In this document: positions 18,177 through 28,896 of the stretch, one piece after another
Layout: every line of letters begins with the position of its first letter
Position numbering within the stretch: the first letter of the stretch is position 1
NCBI GenBank assembly: GCA_963702305.1
Contig: CAVPBX010000006.1
Span: 385,375-449,374 of the forward strand
Source of the DNA: PALSA-693 sp963702305
GTDB lineage: Bacteria; Actinomycetota; Acidimicrobiia; Acidimicrobiales; Palsa-688
DNA: 64,000 nucleotides
Reading direction: 5' to 3'
Notes under the pieces: model-generated
Told to the model about the DNA's origin: nothing
Databases searched by the model: none
Seen by the model: the letters and a program-made list of their open reading frames with translations, nothing else
Translations under genes and position numbers: made by a program

Positions 18177-19292
18177 GTGAAAATCGGCGTTCCCTCAGAG
18201 GTGAAAAATTCCGAGTACCGCGTGGCATGCACTCCCTCCGGAGTGCACGAGTTGGTGCGGCACGGCCATCAGGTCCTGGTGCAGAGCGGGGCCGGCATCG
18301 GATCGTCGCTCCCCGACGTGGATTTCGCCGCCGCCGGCGCGGTCCTCATCGACAGCGCCGACGACGTCTGGGGTGAGGCGGACCTGGTGCTCAAGGTCAA
18401 GGAGCCGGTACCGGAGGAGTACCACCGGCTGCGCAAGGACCTGGTGCTCTTTACCTACCTGCACCTGGCCGCCTCCCGGTCCTGTACCGAGGCGTTGCTC
18501 GCGGCCGGCACCACCGCCATCGCCTACGAGACCGTGCAGCTACCCGACGGGTCCCTACCGCTGCTGGCGCCGATGTCGGAGGTGGCGGGTCGCATGGCCC
18601 CCCAGGCCGGCGCCCATCACCTGCAGCGCGACGGCGGGGGCCGAGGCGTGCTGATGGGCGGCGTGTCCGGCGTCTACGCCGCCAAGGTGGTCGTCATCGG
18701 CGCCGGCGTTTCGGGCATGAACGCGGCCGCAATCGCCCTGGGCATGCAGGCGGAGGTGCTCCTGCTGGACAAGAACATCGCTCGGCTCCGCGACGCCGAC
18801 CGCATCTACCAGGGCCACTGCCAGACGATCGCGTCCAACGCCTACGAGGTGGAACGGGCCGTGCTCGACGCCGATTTGGTGATCGGGGCGGTGCTGGTAC
18901 CGGGGGCCAAGGCGCCCATGCTGATCAGCAACGACCTGGTCTCGCGCATGAAGTCCGGCTCGGTCCTGGTCGACATTGCCATCGACCAGGGGGGCTGCTT
19001 CGAGGACTCGCGCCCGACCACCCACGCCGATCCGGTGTACAAGGTGCACGACTCGGTCTTCTACTGCGTGGCCAACATGCCCGGCGCGGTGCCGCACACC
19101 TCCACCTACGCCCTGACCAACGTGACCCTGCCGTACGTCCTAGAGATCGCCAACCGGGGCTGGCGCGACGCCCTGCGAGGCGACCCGGTGCTGGCCCTGG
19201 GGCTCAACACCCACGACGGCATCGTCACCTACCCGTCCGTGGCCGAGGCCCACGGCTTGCCGGCGGGGTCGTTGGAGGCGGTACTGGCCTAG
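18177..19292 (+). CDS. ald: Alanine dehydrogenase
   Basis: A 371-residue NAD-dependent alanine dehydrogenase (L-alanine to pyruvate plus ammonium). It has MKIGVPSEVKNSEYRVACTP at the N-terminus, the catalytic Lys in LVLKVKEP, His in FTYLHLA, the Rossmann motif VVVIGAGVSGMNAA and DIAIDQGGCFE. GTG 18177 follows an AGGAAAGGAA ribosome site 12 bp after the permease. In this operon it would regenerate pyruvate from the alanine made by the class III aminotransferase, closing a cycle whose net result is release of the amine nitrogen as ammonium. Confidence 0.95.
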   Translation: MKIGVPSEVKNSEYRVACTPSGVHELVRHGHQVLVQSGAGIGSSLPDVDFAAAGAVLIDSADDVWGEADLVLKVKEPVPEEYHRLRKDLVLFTYLHLAASRSCTEALLAAGTTAIAYETVQLPDGSLPLLAPMSEVAGRMAPQAGAHHLQRDGGGRGVLMGGVSGVYAAKVVVIGAGVSGMNAAAIALGMQAEVLLLDKNIARLRDADRIYQGHCQTIASNAYEVERAVLDADLVIGAVLVPGAKAPMLISNDLVSRMKSGSVLVDIAIDQGGCFEDSRPTTHADPVYKVHDSVFYCVANMPGAVPHTSTYALTNVTLPYVLEIANRGWRDALRGDPVLALGLNTHDGIVTYPSVAEAHGLPAGSLEAVLA

Positions 19293-19302
19293 GGCCGGCG
19301 GA

Positions 19303-19647
19303 TCAGGCGCCGCGGCGACGGTTGATCTCGGTCACCGACGCGGAGGTCCGGCTTGACGCCTGGTCGGCGGCCCGCTCGTTGCGTCCGGATCGCGAGCCGC
19401 CTTCCCGCCCGTCGTCGAGCAGGGCGCGAATGCCATCGGCCGGGTACCGGCGGTGGCCGCCCGGTGTCCGCACTGAGGGGATCTGACCCCGCTTGGCCCA
19501 CTCCGACACCGTGCGCTCCGACACCTGGAACAGGGCGGCGACGTCCGACGTGCGCAGCAACTGTCCCTCCAACGCCTGTGGTACCTCCGAACCGAACAAG
19601 AGGCCCAGCAGCTGGTGCCGGTGGGTCTCCTGTGCGTCGTCGCTCAT
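19303..19647 (-). CDS. BldC-like MerR/excisionase-type DNA-binding regulator
   Basis: A 114-residue protein. Residues about 25-80 form a winged helix of the BldC type: LLRTSDVAALFQVSERTVSEWAKRGQIPS followed by TPGGHRRYPADGIRALL. It has a short N-terminal extension and a charged Ser/Arg-rich C-tail. BldC proteins bind head-to-tail on direct repeats and control development in Streptomyces; the role here is unknown. I start at ATG 19647, with a GAGGTGAC purine site upstream; a longer upstream reading is composed of unusual sequence. It converges with ald (10 bp gap). Confidence 0.82.
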   Translation of the reverse strand: MSDDAQETHRHQLLGLLFGSEVPQALEGQLLRTSDVAALFQVSERTVSEWAKRGQIPSVRTPGGHRRYPADGIRALLDDGREGGSRSGRNERAADQASSRTSASVTEINRRRGA

Positions 19648-19803
19648 TGTCACCTCAGTCGCTCGAGATGTCGCGCCGCCTCGATGCGGCGGGCGCCACA
19701 CCACTGTCAGGAGCCTCCCTGGCCCAGCCCGCACCCGCAATGGTCCGAACGGACCATTCTCAGATCCGACGGGACTAGTCCGCTCGACCAACCGGGCGGC
19801 CGC

Positions 19804-19809
19804 TACCGT
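19804..19809 (+). promoter_or_regulatory. Putative -10 box of a leaderless coaE transcript
   Basis: TACCGT ends 8 nt before the coaE ATG, with no Shine-Dalgarno site. This is the same geometry as at polA and menB. Confidence 0.5.
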
Positions 19810-19817
19810 GGCGCCCC

Positions 19818-20426
19818 ATGCTGCTCGTCGCCCTCACCGGCGGGATCGGATCCGGCAAGTCGACGGTCGCCGCCCGCCTGGCCGAACGCGGCGCCGCGGT
19901 GGTCGATGCCGACGCCATCTCCCGCCAGATCGTGGAGCCGGGCGGCCCGGCCTACCAGCCGGTGGTGGACCGCTTCGGCCCCGGCATCGTCCAGGTCGAC
20001 GGCCGCCTCGACCGCCCGGCACTGGCCGCCATCGTCTTCGCCGACCCGGCCGCCCTGGCGGACCTCAACGACCTGACCCACCCGGTGATCGGACAGGTCA
20101 TGGCCGCCCGGGTCGCGCGGCTGGCCGCGGACCATCCCATCGTGGTGCTCGACATCCCCCTGCTCAGCATCGCCACCAAGGACCTCTTCGACCTGGCCGC
20201 GGTCGTCGTCGTGGACGTCCCCGAGGACGTCGCCGTGGCCCGGCTGGTGGCCCACCGGAGCTTCGCCGAGGCCGACGCCCGGGCCCGGGTGGCCGCCCAG
20301 ATCGGCCGGGAGGAGCGGCGCCGGCTGGCTGACCTGGTCCTCGACAACAGCGGCGGTCTGGCCGCCCTCGACTCGGAGATCGACCGGGCGTGGACGTGGC
20401 TGCAGCAGCGGGCCGCCCGAGTCTGA
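19818..20426 (+). CDS. coaE: Dephospho-CoA kinase
   Basis: A 202-residue kinase that phosphorylates dephospho-CoA in the last step of coenzyme A synthesis. The P-loop is LTGGIGSGKSTVAARLAERG (5-24), followed by VVDADAISRQIVEPG and the DIPLL and RLxxR lid region. It matches the short bacterial form, without the extra C-terminal domain found in mycobacteria. It lies 30 bp before uvrB. Confidence 0.96.
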   Translation: MLLVALTGGIGSGKSTVAARLAERGAAVVDADAISRQIVEPGGPAYQPVVDRFGPGIVQVDGRLDRPALAAIVFADPAALADLNDLTHPVIGQVMAARVARLAADHPIVVLDIPLLSIATKDLFDLAAVVVVDVPEDVAVARLVAHRSFAEADARARVAAQIGREERRRLADLVLDNSGGLAALDSEIDRAWTWLQQRAARV

Positions 20427-20443
20427 TCGTCACAGGGCCCCGG

Positions 20444-20449
20444 TACCAT
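20444..20449 (+). promoter_or_regulatory. Putative -10 box of a leaderless uvrB transcript
   Basis: TACCAT ends 7 nt before the uvrB ATG. No ribosome site is seen in the 30-bp gap after coaE. Confidence 0.5.
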
Positions 20450-20456
20450 CGCAGCT

Positions 20457-22481
20457 ATGCCGGATTTCCAGGTCGTGTCGGATTTCTCCCCCGCCGGCGA
20501 CCAGCCGACGGCCATCGCCGAGTTGGCCGAGGGGATCCGGGCGGGCGATCGGTTCCAGACCCTTCTGGGCATCACCGGCAGCGGCAAGAGCGCCACCATG
20601 GCCTGGACGATCGAAGCGGTGCAGCGCCCCACCCTGATCATCGCCCCCAACAAGTCGTTGGCGGCCCAGCTGGCCAATGAGATGCGGGAATTCTTCCCCC
20701 GCAACCGGGTGGAGTATTTCGTCAGCTACTACGACTACTACCAGCCCGAGGCGTACCTCCCCTCGAGCGACACCTACATCGAGAAGGACAGCTCGATCAA
20801 CGACGAGATCGACCGCCTCCGTCACTCCGCCACGTCAGCCCTGCTCACCCGGCGCGACACCATCGTGGTGGCCTCGGTCAGCTGCATCTACGGCCTGGGT
20901 TCACCGGAGGAGTACGCGGACCGGATCCTGCACCTCCAGCGCGGCGCCGAGCAGGACCAGCGGGCCATCCTGCGCCGGCTGGTCGACATGCAGTACGAGC
21001 GCAATGACGCCAACCTGGTGCGAGGCAAGTTTCGGGTGCGCGGCGACACCATCGAGGTCCACCCTGCCTACGAGGAGCACGCGGTGCGGATCGAGCTCTT
21101 CGGCGACGAGATCGAGCGGATCACCACCGTCGACACCCTGACCGGCGAGCAGCTCGGTGCGCCCGACGAGCTGGTGATCTTTCCCGCCACCCACTACGTG
21201 GCCGGCGACGATCGCATGAAGGTGGCCATCGGCGGCATCGAAGCCGAACTGCAGGAGCGGTTGGCCTGGTTCGAGAAGGAAGGCAAGCTGCTGGAAGCGC
21301 AGCGGCTCCGGATGCGGACGTCGTACGACCTGGAGATGCTGGCGGAGGTGGGGGTGTGCTCGGGCATCGAGAACTACAGCCGGCACATTGACGGCCGCCA
21401 ACCCGGCCAGCCACCCCACACCCTGCTGGACTTCTTCCCCAAGGACTACCTGCTGGTCGTCGACGAGTCCCACCAGACGGTGCCGCAGCTGCACGGCCAG
21501 TACCACGGCGACCGGTCCCGCAAGGAAACCCTGATCGAACACGGCTTCCGGTTGCCGTCGGCGGCGGACAACCGCCCCCTGCGCTTCGAGGAGTTCTACG
21601 AGCGGGTCAACCAGTGCGTGTTCCTGTCCGCCACCCCCTCGGACTACGAGATCCAGCAGTCGAGCCGGGTGGTGGAGCAGATCGTCCGGCCGACCGGCCT
21701 CGTCGACCCGGAGGTGATGGTCAAGCCCACCAAGGGTCAGATCGACGACCTGATCGCCCAGATCCGGGACCGGACGGCGCGCGGCGACCGGGTGCTGGTC
21801 ACCACCCTGACCAAGAAGATGGCCGAGGACCTGACTGACTACCTGCTGGAGATGGGTCTCCGGGTCCGGTACCTGCACTCCAACATCGACACCATCCAGC
21901 GCATCGAGATCCTCCGTGACCTGCGCTTGGGGGAGTTCGACGTGCTGGTCGGCATCAACCTGTTGCGAGAAGGGCTCGACCTCCCCGAGGTGTCCCTGGT
22001 CGCCATCCTCGACGCCGACAAGGAGGGTTTCCTCCGCGGCGAGACGTCGCTCATCCAGACCATCGGCCGGGCCTCGCGCAACGTGGACGGTCACGTGATC
22101 ATGTACGCCGACCGGATGACCGATTCCATGCAACGGGCGATCTCCGAGACCCACCGCCGGCGGTCGGTGCAGCAGGCGTACAACGCCGAGCACGGCATCG
22201 ATCCCCAGACCGTCCGCAAGGCCATCACCGACATCCTCGTCATGCTGGGGTCGCGGCCCGGCACCGCCCCGGTACCGGGCCAGGACCGCCGCAACCGCCG
22301 GCGGGACCGGGCCCGCAGCGATCTGGCCCAACTCCCGCACTCCGAGCTGGCCCGGCTCATCTCCACCCTGGAAGAGGAGATGCGCGACGCGGCGGCGGAT
22401 CTGCGCTTCGAGTACGCGGCCAAGCTCCGCGACGAGATCAACGATCTCAAGGGTGAACTCAAGGAGCTCTCGCCCCGGTAG
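20457..22481 (+). CDS. uvrB: Excinuclease ABC subunit B
   Basis: A 674-residue DNA damage-verification helicase of nucleotide excision repair. It shows Walker A GITGSGKSAT (about 39-48), the beta-hairpin region YYDYYQPEAYLPSSDTYIEK, DESHQTVPQ (DExx box), VGINLLREGLDLPEV and QTIGRASRN (helicase motifs V-VI), and a C-terminal UVR domain (LEEEMRDAAADLRFEYAAKL) that binds UvrC. Full length and intact. uvrA and uvrC follow within 8 kb, interrupted by ndh, a DUF480 gene and nadA. Confidence 0.98.
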   Translation: MPDFQVVSDFSPAGDQPTAIAELAEGIRAGDRFQTLLGITGSGKSATMAWTIEAVQRPTLIIAPNKSLAAQLANEMREFFPRNRVEYFVSYYDYYQPEAYLPSSDTYIEKDSSINDEIDRLRHSATSALLTRRDTIVVASVSCIYGLGSPEEYADRILHLQRGAEQDQRAILRRLVDMQYERNDANLVRGKFRVRGDTIEVHPAYEEHAVRIELFGDEIERITTVDTLTGEQLGAPDELVIFPATHYVAGDDRMKVAIGGIEAELQERLAWFEKEGKLLEAQRLRMRTSYDLEMLAEVGVCSGIENYSRHIDGRQPGQPPHTLLDFFPKDYLLVVDESHQTVPQLHGQYHGDRSRKETLIEHGFRLPSAADNRPLRFEEFYERVNQCVFLSATPSDYEIQQSSRVVEQIVRPTGLVDPEVMVKPTKGQIDDLIAQIRDRTARGDRVLVTTLTKKMAEDLTDYLLEMGLRVRYLHSNIDTIQRIEILRDLRLGEFDVLVGINLLREGLDLPEVSLVAILDADKEGFLRGETSLIQTIGRASRNVDGHVIMYADRMTDSMQRAISETHRRRSVQQAYNAEHGIDPQTVRKAITDILVMLGSRPGTAPVPGQDRRNRRRDRARSDLAQLPHSELARLISTLEEEMRDAAADLRFEYAAKLRDEINDLKGELKELSPR

Positions 22482-22548
22482 CGCCACGGACGGGAATTCG
22501 AGCCGGAGCCGTGCAAGAGACTGAACTGCGGCCGTCGGGACGATGAAG

Positions 22549-22624
22549 CGGAGGCCCGGCGCATCGAGGCGCCGATCCTTTCACTGGTGACTGGTCGGCG
22601 CCTCGTATGCGACCGGGCGGCCGC
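22549..22624. terminator. Long hairpin between converging uvrB and ndh
   Basis: An imperfect stem of about 30 bp. The left arm is 22549-22577 and the right arm 22593-22624, with only two one-base bulges and a few mismatches (for example CGAGGCGCCGA pairs perfectly). The loop carries the small palindrome TCACTGGTGA. The right arm reaches the ndh stop codon. There is no T-run, so it would act as a bidirectional, intrinsic-like or stabilising hairpin. Confidence 0.65.
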
Positions 22625-23907
22625 TACGCGCGGTGTTCGCCCGTCGGCGTGCGGGACCCGTCGTCCAGGATGACCCGGGAGGCCCGGTCCCAGGTCAGGT
22701 AGTTCCAGGCCCAGTTGACCATCACCACCGCCCGGTTGCGAAAACCGACCAGGAACAACAGGTGGACCGCCAGCCACGCCAACCACCCGAAGGTGCCTTC
22801 GAAGCGCAGGCCACCGGGCAGCTCCGCCACCGCTGAGCGCCGGCCGATGGTGGCCATGATGCCGTGGTTGTGGTAGCGGAAGGGCCGGGTGCGCTTGCCG
22901 GCCAGCCGCCGGCGGATGTTGCGGGCGGTGTGGCGGCCCCCCTGGATGGCGACCTGGGCCAGCTGGGGGAGTGGCGTCCCGTCCCGTCCTGTCGCCCCGG
23001 CCAGGTCGCCGATGACGAACACCTCGGGATGGCCGGGAAGCGACAGATCGGCCCCGACCGGCAGGGTGCCCCCCTTGCCTTTCTGGCCCGGGAGCATCGC
23101 GGCCAGCGGGTTGGCCTTGACGCCGGCGGTCCAGACCACGGTGCGGGTGGCCAGCGACGAGCCGTCCTCGAAGGTGACGTCCTCGCCGGTCACCTTGGCC
23201 AGCTTGGTGGCGAAGCGGACCTCGACGCCCTTCTGCCGGAGAGTCCGGAGGGCGGCCTGCTGGGACTCGGGCGAGAACCCGGGCAGCAGGTGGTCGGTCA
23301 TCTCCACCACCACCACCCGGGCCTGGGTCAGGTCCAGGTGGTGGAAGTCGGCGGCCAGGTTATGGCTGATCAGCTCGGACAGGGCCCCGGCCAGCTCGAC
23401 CCCGGTCGGCCCCCCGCCGACCAGCACCATGGTCAGGGCGCCCGGGTCGACGCCACCCGGGCGGACCGAGTCCGCCTGCTCGAAGGTGGTGAGCACGTGG
23501 TTGCGCAACCGCACCGCGTCCGGGAGGGTCTTGAGCGGGTAGGCGTGCTCCTCGACGCCGGGGATGCCGAAGTCGCTGGTGGACGAGCCGGCCGCCAGGA
23601 TCAGGAAGTCGTAGGGCAGCGTGGGGTCGCCGTCGATCTCGACCATCCGCTGCTCCAGGTCCACCCCGGAGACGCTGCCCAGCCGGACGCTGATGTTGGG
23701 GTGCCGGCCGTAGATGCTGCGGATCGGGTGGGCGATGTCGTCGGCTCCGAGACCGGCGGTCGCCACCTGGTAGAGCAGGGGCCAGAACCCGTGGTAGTTG
23801 TCCCGGTCGACCACGGTGATGTCCACCGGGCCCGGCGCCAGGCGGGTGGCGGCGTTGAGGCCGCCGAAACCGCTGCCGACGATGACGACGCGGGGGCGCA
23901 CGGGCAT
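22624..23907 (-). CDS. ndh: Type II NADH:quinone oxidoreductase
   Basis: A 427-residue single-subunit, non-proton-pumping NADH dehydrogenase that passes electrons to menaquinone at the membrane. It has an N-terminal FAD motif VIVGSGFGGLNAATRL (about 6-21), a second dinucleotide motif VLVGGGPTGVELAGAL (NADH), 'VFVIGDLAG' and a C-terminal amphipathic/hydrophobic stretch (LAWLAVHLLFLVGF) for membrane association. It sits between uvrB and uvrA, transcribed against both, which splits the usual uvrBA order. Confidence 0.93.
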   Translation of the reverse strand: MPVRPRVVIVGSGFGGLNAATRLAPGPVDITVVDRDNYHGFWPLLYQVATAGLGADDIAHPIRSIYGRHPNISVRLGSVSGVDLEQRMVEIDGDPTLPYDFLILAAGSSTSDFGIPGVEEHAYPLKTLPDAVRLRNHVLTTFEQADSVRPGGVDPGALTMVLVGGGPTGVELAGALSELISHNLAADFHHLDLTQARVVVVEMTDHLLPGFSPESQQAALRTLRQKGVEVRFATKLAKVTGEDVTFEDGSSLATRTVVWTAGVKANPLAAMLPGQKGKGGTLPVGADLSLPGHPEVFVIGDLAGATGRDGTPLPQLAQVAIQGGRHTARNIRRRLAGKRTRPFRYHNHGIMATIGRRSAVAELPGGLRFEGTFGWLAWLAVHLLFLVGFRNRAVVMVNWAWNYLTWDRASRVILDDGSRTPTGEHRA

Positions 23908-23963
23908 GTCTGGGTTGTACCCGGGGGACCCCCGTATCCGCGCGTCGAACGTCTGTTCGCTGG

Positions 23964-23969
23964 TACCCT
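23964..23969 (+). promoter_or_regulatory. Putative -10 box of a leaderless uvrA transcript
   Basis: TACCCT ends 6 nt before the GTG of uvrA, with no Shine-Dalgarno sequence in the gap to divergent ndh. LexA-type SOS sites were not recognised. Confidence 0.45.
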
Positions 23970-23975
23970 GGTGCA

Positions 23976-26833
<2,858 letters not shown>

Positions 26834-26840
26834 GGGCGGC

Positions 26841-27482
26841 GTGCTGCTGAGCAGCGAGGAGGCGCGGGTCGTCGGCAGCCTCATCGAGAAGCAGCTCACC
26901 ACGCCCCAGCAGTACCCGCTGACCCTCAATGCCCTGGTCCTGGCCTGCAACCAATCGTCCAACCGGGAGCCCGTGGTCGCCTACGACGAGCGCACGGTGG
27001 ACGAGACCCTGACCGGGCTCAAGGACGCCGGCCTGGTCCGCTTCGTGCACCCCTCCCATGGCCGGTCGGTGCTGCGCTACCGGCAGGTGCTCGACGAACG
27101 CCTGGCCCTCGACGCCCCCCGGCTGGCGCTGGTCGGCGTGCTGTTGCTGCGGGGCCCGCAGACCGTCGGCGAGCTGCGGTTGCGCACGGAGCGGATGGCG
27201 CAGTTCGACGGGATCGGCGCGGTCGAGTCCGACTTGCAGCATCTGGCCGAGCTGCCCGAGCCCCTCGTGCTCCGGCTGGCCCGCCGGCCGGGCCAGAAGG
27301 AGGAGCGCTGGGCCCAACTGCTGACCGGCGACGCCTCCGAGGCCATGGCCGACGCGGCGTCGGAGGCGCCATCCCCGCGCCCCGCCACGTCCGGGCTGTC
27401 CGCCGAGGTGGCCGCGCTGCGGGCCGAGGTGGCCGAACTGCGCGCCGAGCTGGCGACCCTCCGGGCCGAGCTCGGTTCGTAG
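26841..27482 (+). CDS. DUF480 (YceH-type) protein
   Basis: A 213-residue protein of the YceH/DUF480 family, made of two winged-helix domains. Family sequence is clear: SSEEARVVGSLIEKQLTTPQQYPLTLNAL and ACNQSSNREPVVAYDE. The function of the family is not established. The C-terminus ends in a Leu/Ala/Glu heptad coil (LSAEVAALRAEVAELRAEL and on). GTG 26841 begins 7 bp after the uvrA stop, so it is probably co-transcribed with uvrA. Confidence 0.9.
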   Translation: MLLSSEEARVVGSLIEKQLTTPQQYPLTLNALVLACNQSSNREPVVAYDERTVDETLTGLKDAGLVRFVHPSHGRSVLRYRQVLDERLALDAPRLALVGVLLLRGPQTVGELRLRTERMAQFDGIGAVESDLQHLAELPEPLVLRLARRPGQKEERWAQLLTGDASEAMADAASEAPSPRPATSGLSAEVAALRAEVAELRAELATLRAELGS

Positions 27483-27512
27483 GTCCGGCCGGTTCACCCC
27501 GCCGGCGGCCGC

Positions 27513-28685
27513 TCAGGTGATGTCGAGCATCCGCTGCAACGCCACCCGGGACCACTCGGCCACCTCGCCGTCGACCGCGATGCGGTTGACCACCCGGCCG
27601 TCGACCAGCGCCTCCAGCACCCAGCACAGATGGGGGGCGTCGACGCGGAACATCGTCGAGCACGGGCAGATCAGCGGGTCCAGGGACACCACCCGCAGCG
27701 CCGGATGCTCGGCCGCCAAGCGCTGCACCAAGTGGATCTCGGTGCCGATCCCGAGCACCGACCCCTCGGCGGCCCGTTCCACCGCGGCGATGATGTGGTC
27801 GGTGGAGCCGACCTCGTCCGCCAGCTCCACCACCTCGTGACTGCACTCGGGGTGCACGATGACCCGCCCCTCCGGGTGCTCGGCCCGGAAGGCGGCCACG
27901 TGCTCGGGCCGGAACCGCTGGTGGACCGAGCAGTGGCCCTTCCACAGCAGGAACCGGGCCTCCTTGACCGTCCGGTCATCGAGGCCGCCGAGGTCCCGCC
28001 GGGGGTCCCACACGGCCATGTCGCCGGCCTGAAACCCCAGCTGGAAGGCGGTGTTGCGGCCCAGGTGCTGGTCCGGGAAGAACAGCACCTTGACGTCCTG
28101 GCCCGGACCATCGGTCCCACCAGTCCCGCCCGCCGCCCCGGCCCCGCCGGCCCCACCCGGCCCGCCCGGCCCGCCCCGGCCCAGCGCCCAGGTCACCACG
28201 GCCCGGGCGTTGGAGGAGGTGCACACCGCGCCGCCGTGCCGGCCGACGAAGGCCTTGAGAGCGGCCGAGGAGTTCATGTAGGTGATCGGCACCACCGCGT
28301 CGATGTCGGTCACCTGGGCGATCTCCTCCCAGGCCTCCTCGACCGACTCGAGGTCGGCCATGTCCGCCATGGAACAGCCGGCGTTGAGGTCGGGCAAGAT
28401 GACCTGCTGGTGGGCCGAGGTCAGCACGTCGGCGGACTCGGCCATGAAGTGCACACCGCAGAACACCACGAATTCGGCGTCGTGGGCGGCGGCGGCCAAC
28501 CGGGACAGGCCGAAGGAGTCGCCCCGGGCGTCAGCCCAGCGCATCACCTCGTCTCGCTGGTAGTGGTGCCCGAGGATCATCACCCGCGAGCCCAGCGTCT
28601 CCTTGGCGGCCGCGATGCGGCGCGCCAGATCTTCGCTGGTCGCTGTGACGTAGCCCTCGGGGAGGGGTGTCTGGAGCCGAAGCAC
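27513..28685 (-). CDS. nadA: Quinolinate synthase
   Basis: A 390-residue [4Fe-4S] enzyme that condenses iminoaspartate with dihydroxyacetone phosphate in NAD synthesis. Cluster cysteines are seen in VVFCGVHFMAESADVL, HPECSHEVV and LICPCSTMF. GHHYQRDEVM and MNSSAALKAF are also typical. GTG 28685 is chosen because GGAGGT stands 8 nt upstream. An unusual Gly/Ala/Thr-rich insert of about 28 residues follows TWALGRG, where the usual family is continuous; it is probably a surface loop. nadB and nadC are not in the window. Confidence 0.93.
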   Translation of the reverse strand: MLRLQTPLPEGYVTATSEDLARRIAAAKETLGSRVMILGHHYQRDEVMRWADARGDSFGLSRLAAAAHDAEFVVFCGVHFMAESADVLTSAHQQVILPDLNAGCSMADMADLESVEEAWEEIAQVTDIDAVVPITYMNSSAALKAFVGRHGGAVCTSSNARAVVTWALGRGGPGGPGGAGGAGAAGGTGGTDGPGQDVKVLFFPDQHLGRNTAFQLGFQAGDMAVWDPRRDLGGLDDRTVKEARFLLWKGHCSVHQRFRPEHVAAFRAEHPEGRVIVHPECSHEVVELADEVGSTDHIIAAVERAAEGSVLGIGTEIHLVQRLAAEHPALRVVSLDPLICPCSTMFRVDAPHLCWVLEALVDGRVVNRIAVDGEVAEWSRVALQRMLDIT

Positions 28686-28896
28686 TGAAGTAGACCTCCA
28701 TGGCGGAGCACCTCGATATGGTCGGCGGGGACAGCCCGGTCGCCCATCCGCGGGGATGTCGACCTCGAAGTGGATATGTCGCCGGATACCGGGCCGGCGT
28801 GAGGTCATCATACGACCCGCCGGCCGGTTGCGGCGGTTCGAACCTCCGAGGACCGCGACCGACCGCGATGTCCGAGGTCTGCGGCAAACTCGAAGG

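Noticed and set aside
22549..22624. Assigning the uvrB-ndh hairpin to the 19-bp-phased dyad family.
   Set aside because: Its stem is continuous, the GAGGC direct repeat in the left arm is 15 bp apart and has no matching pair on the right; a convergent terminator explains it better.
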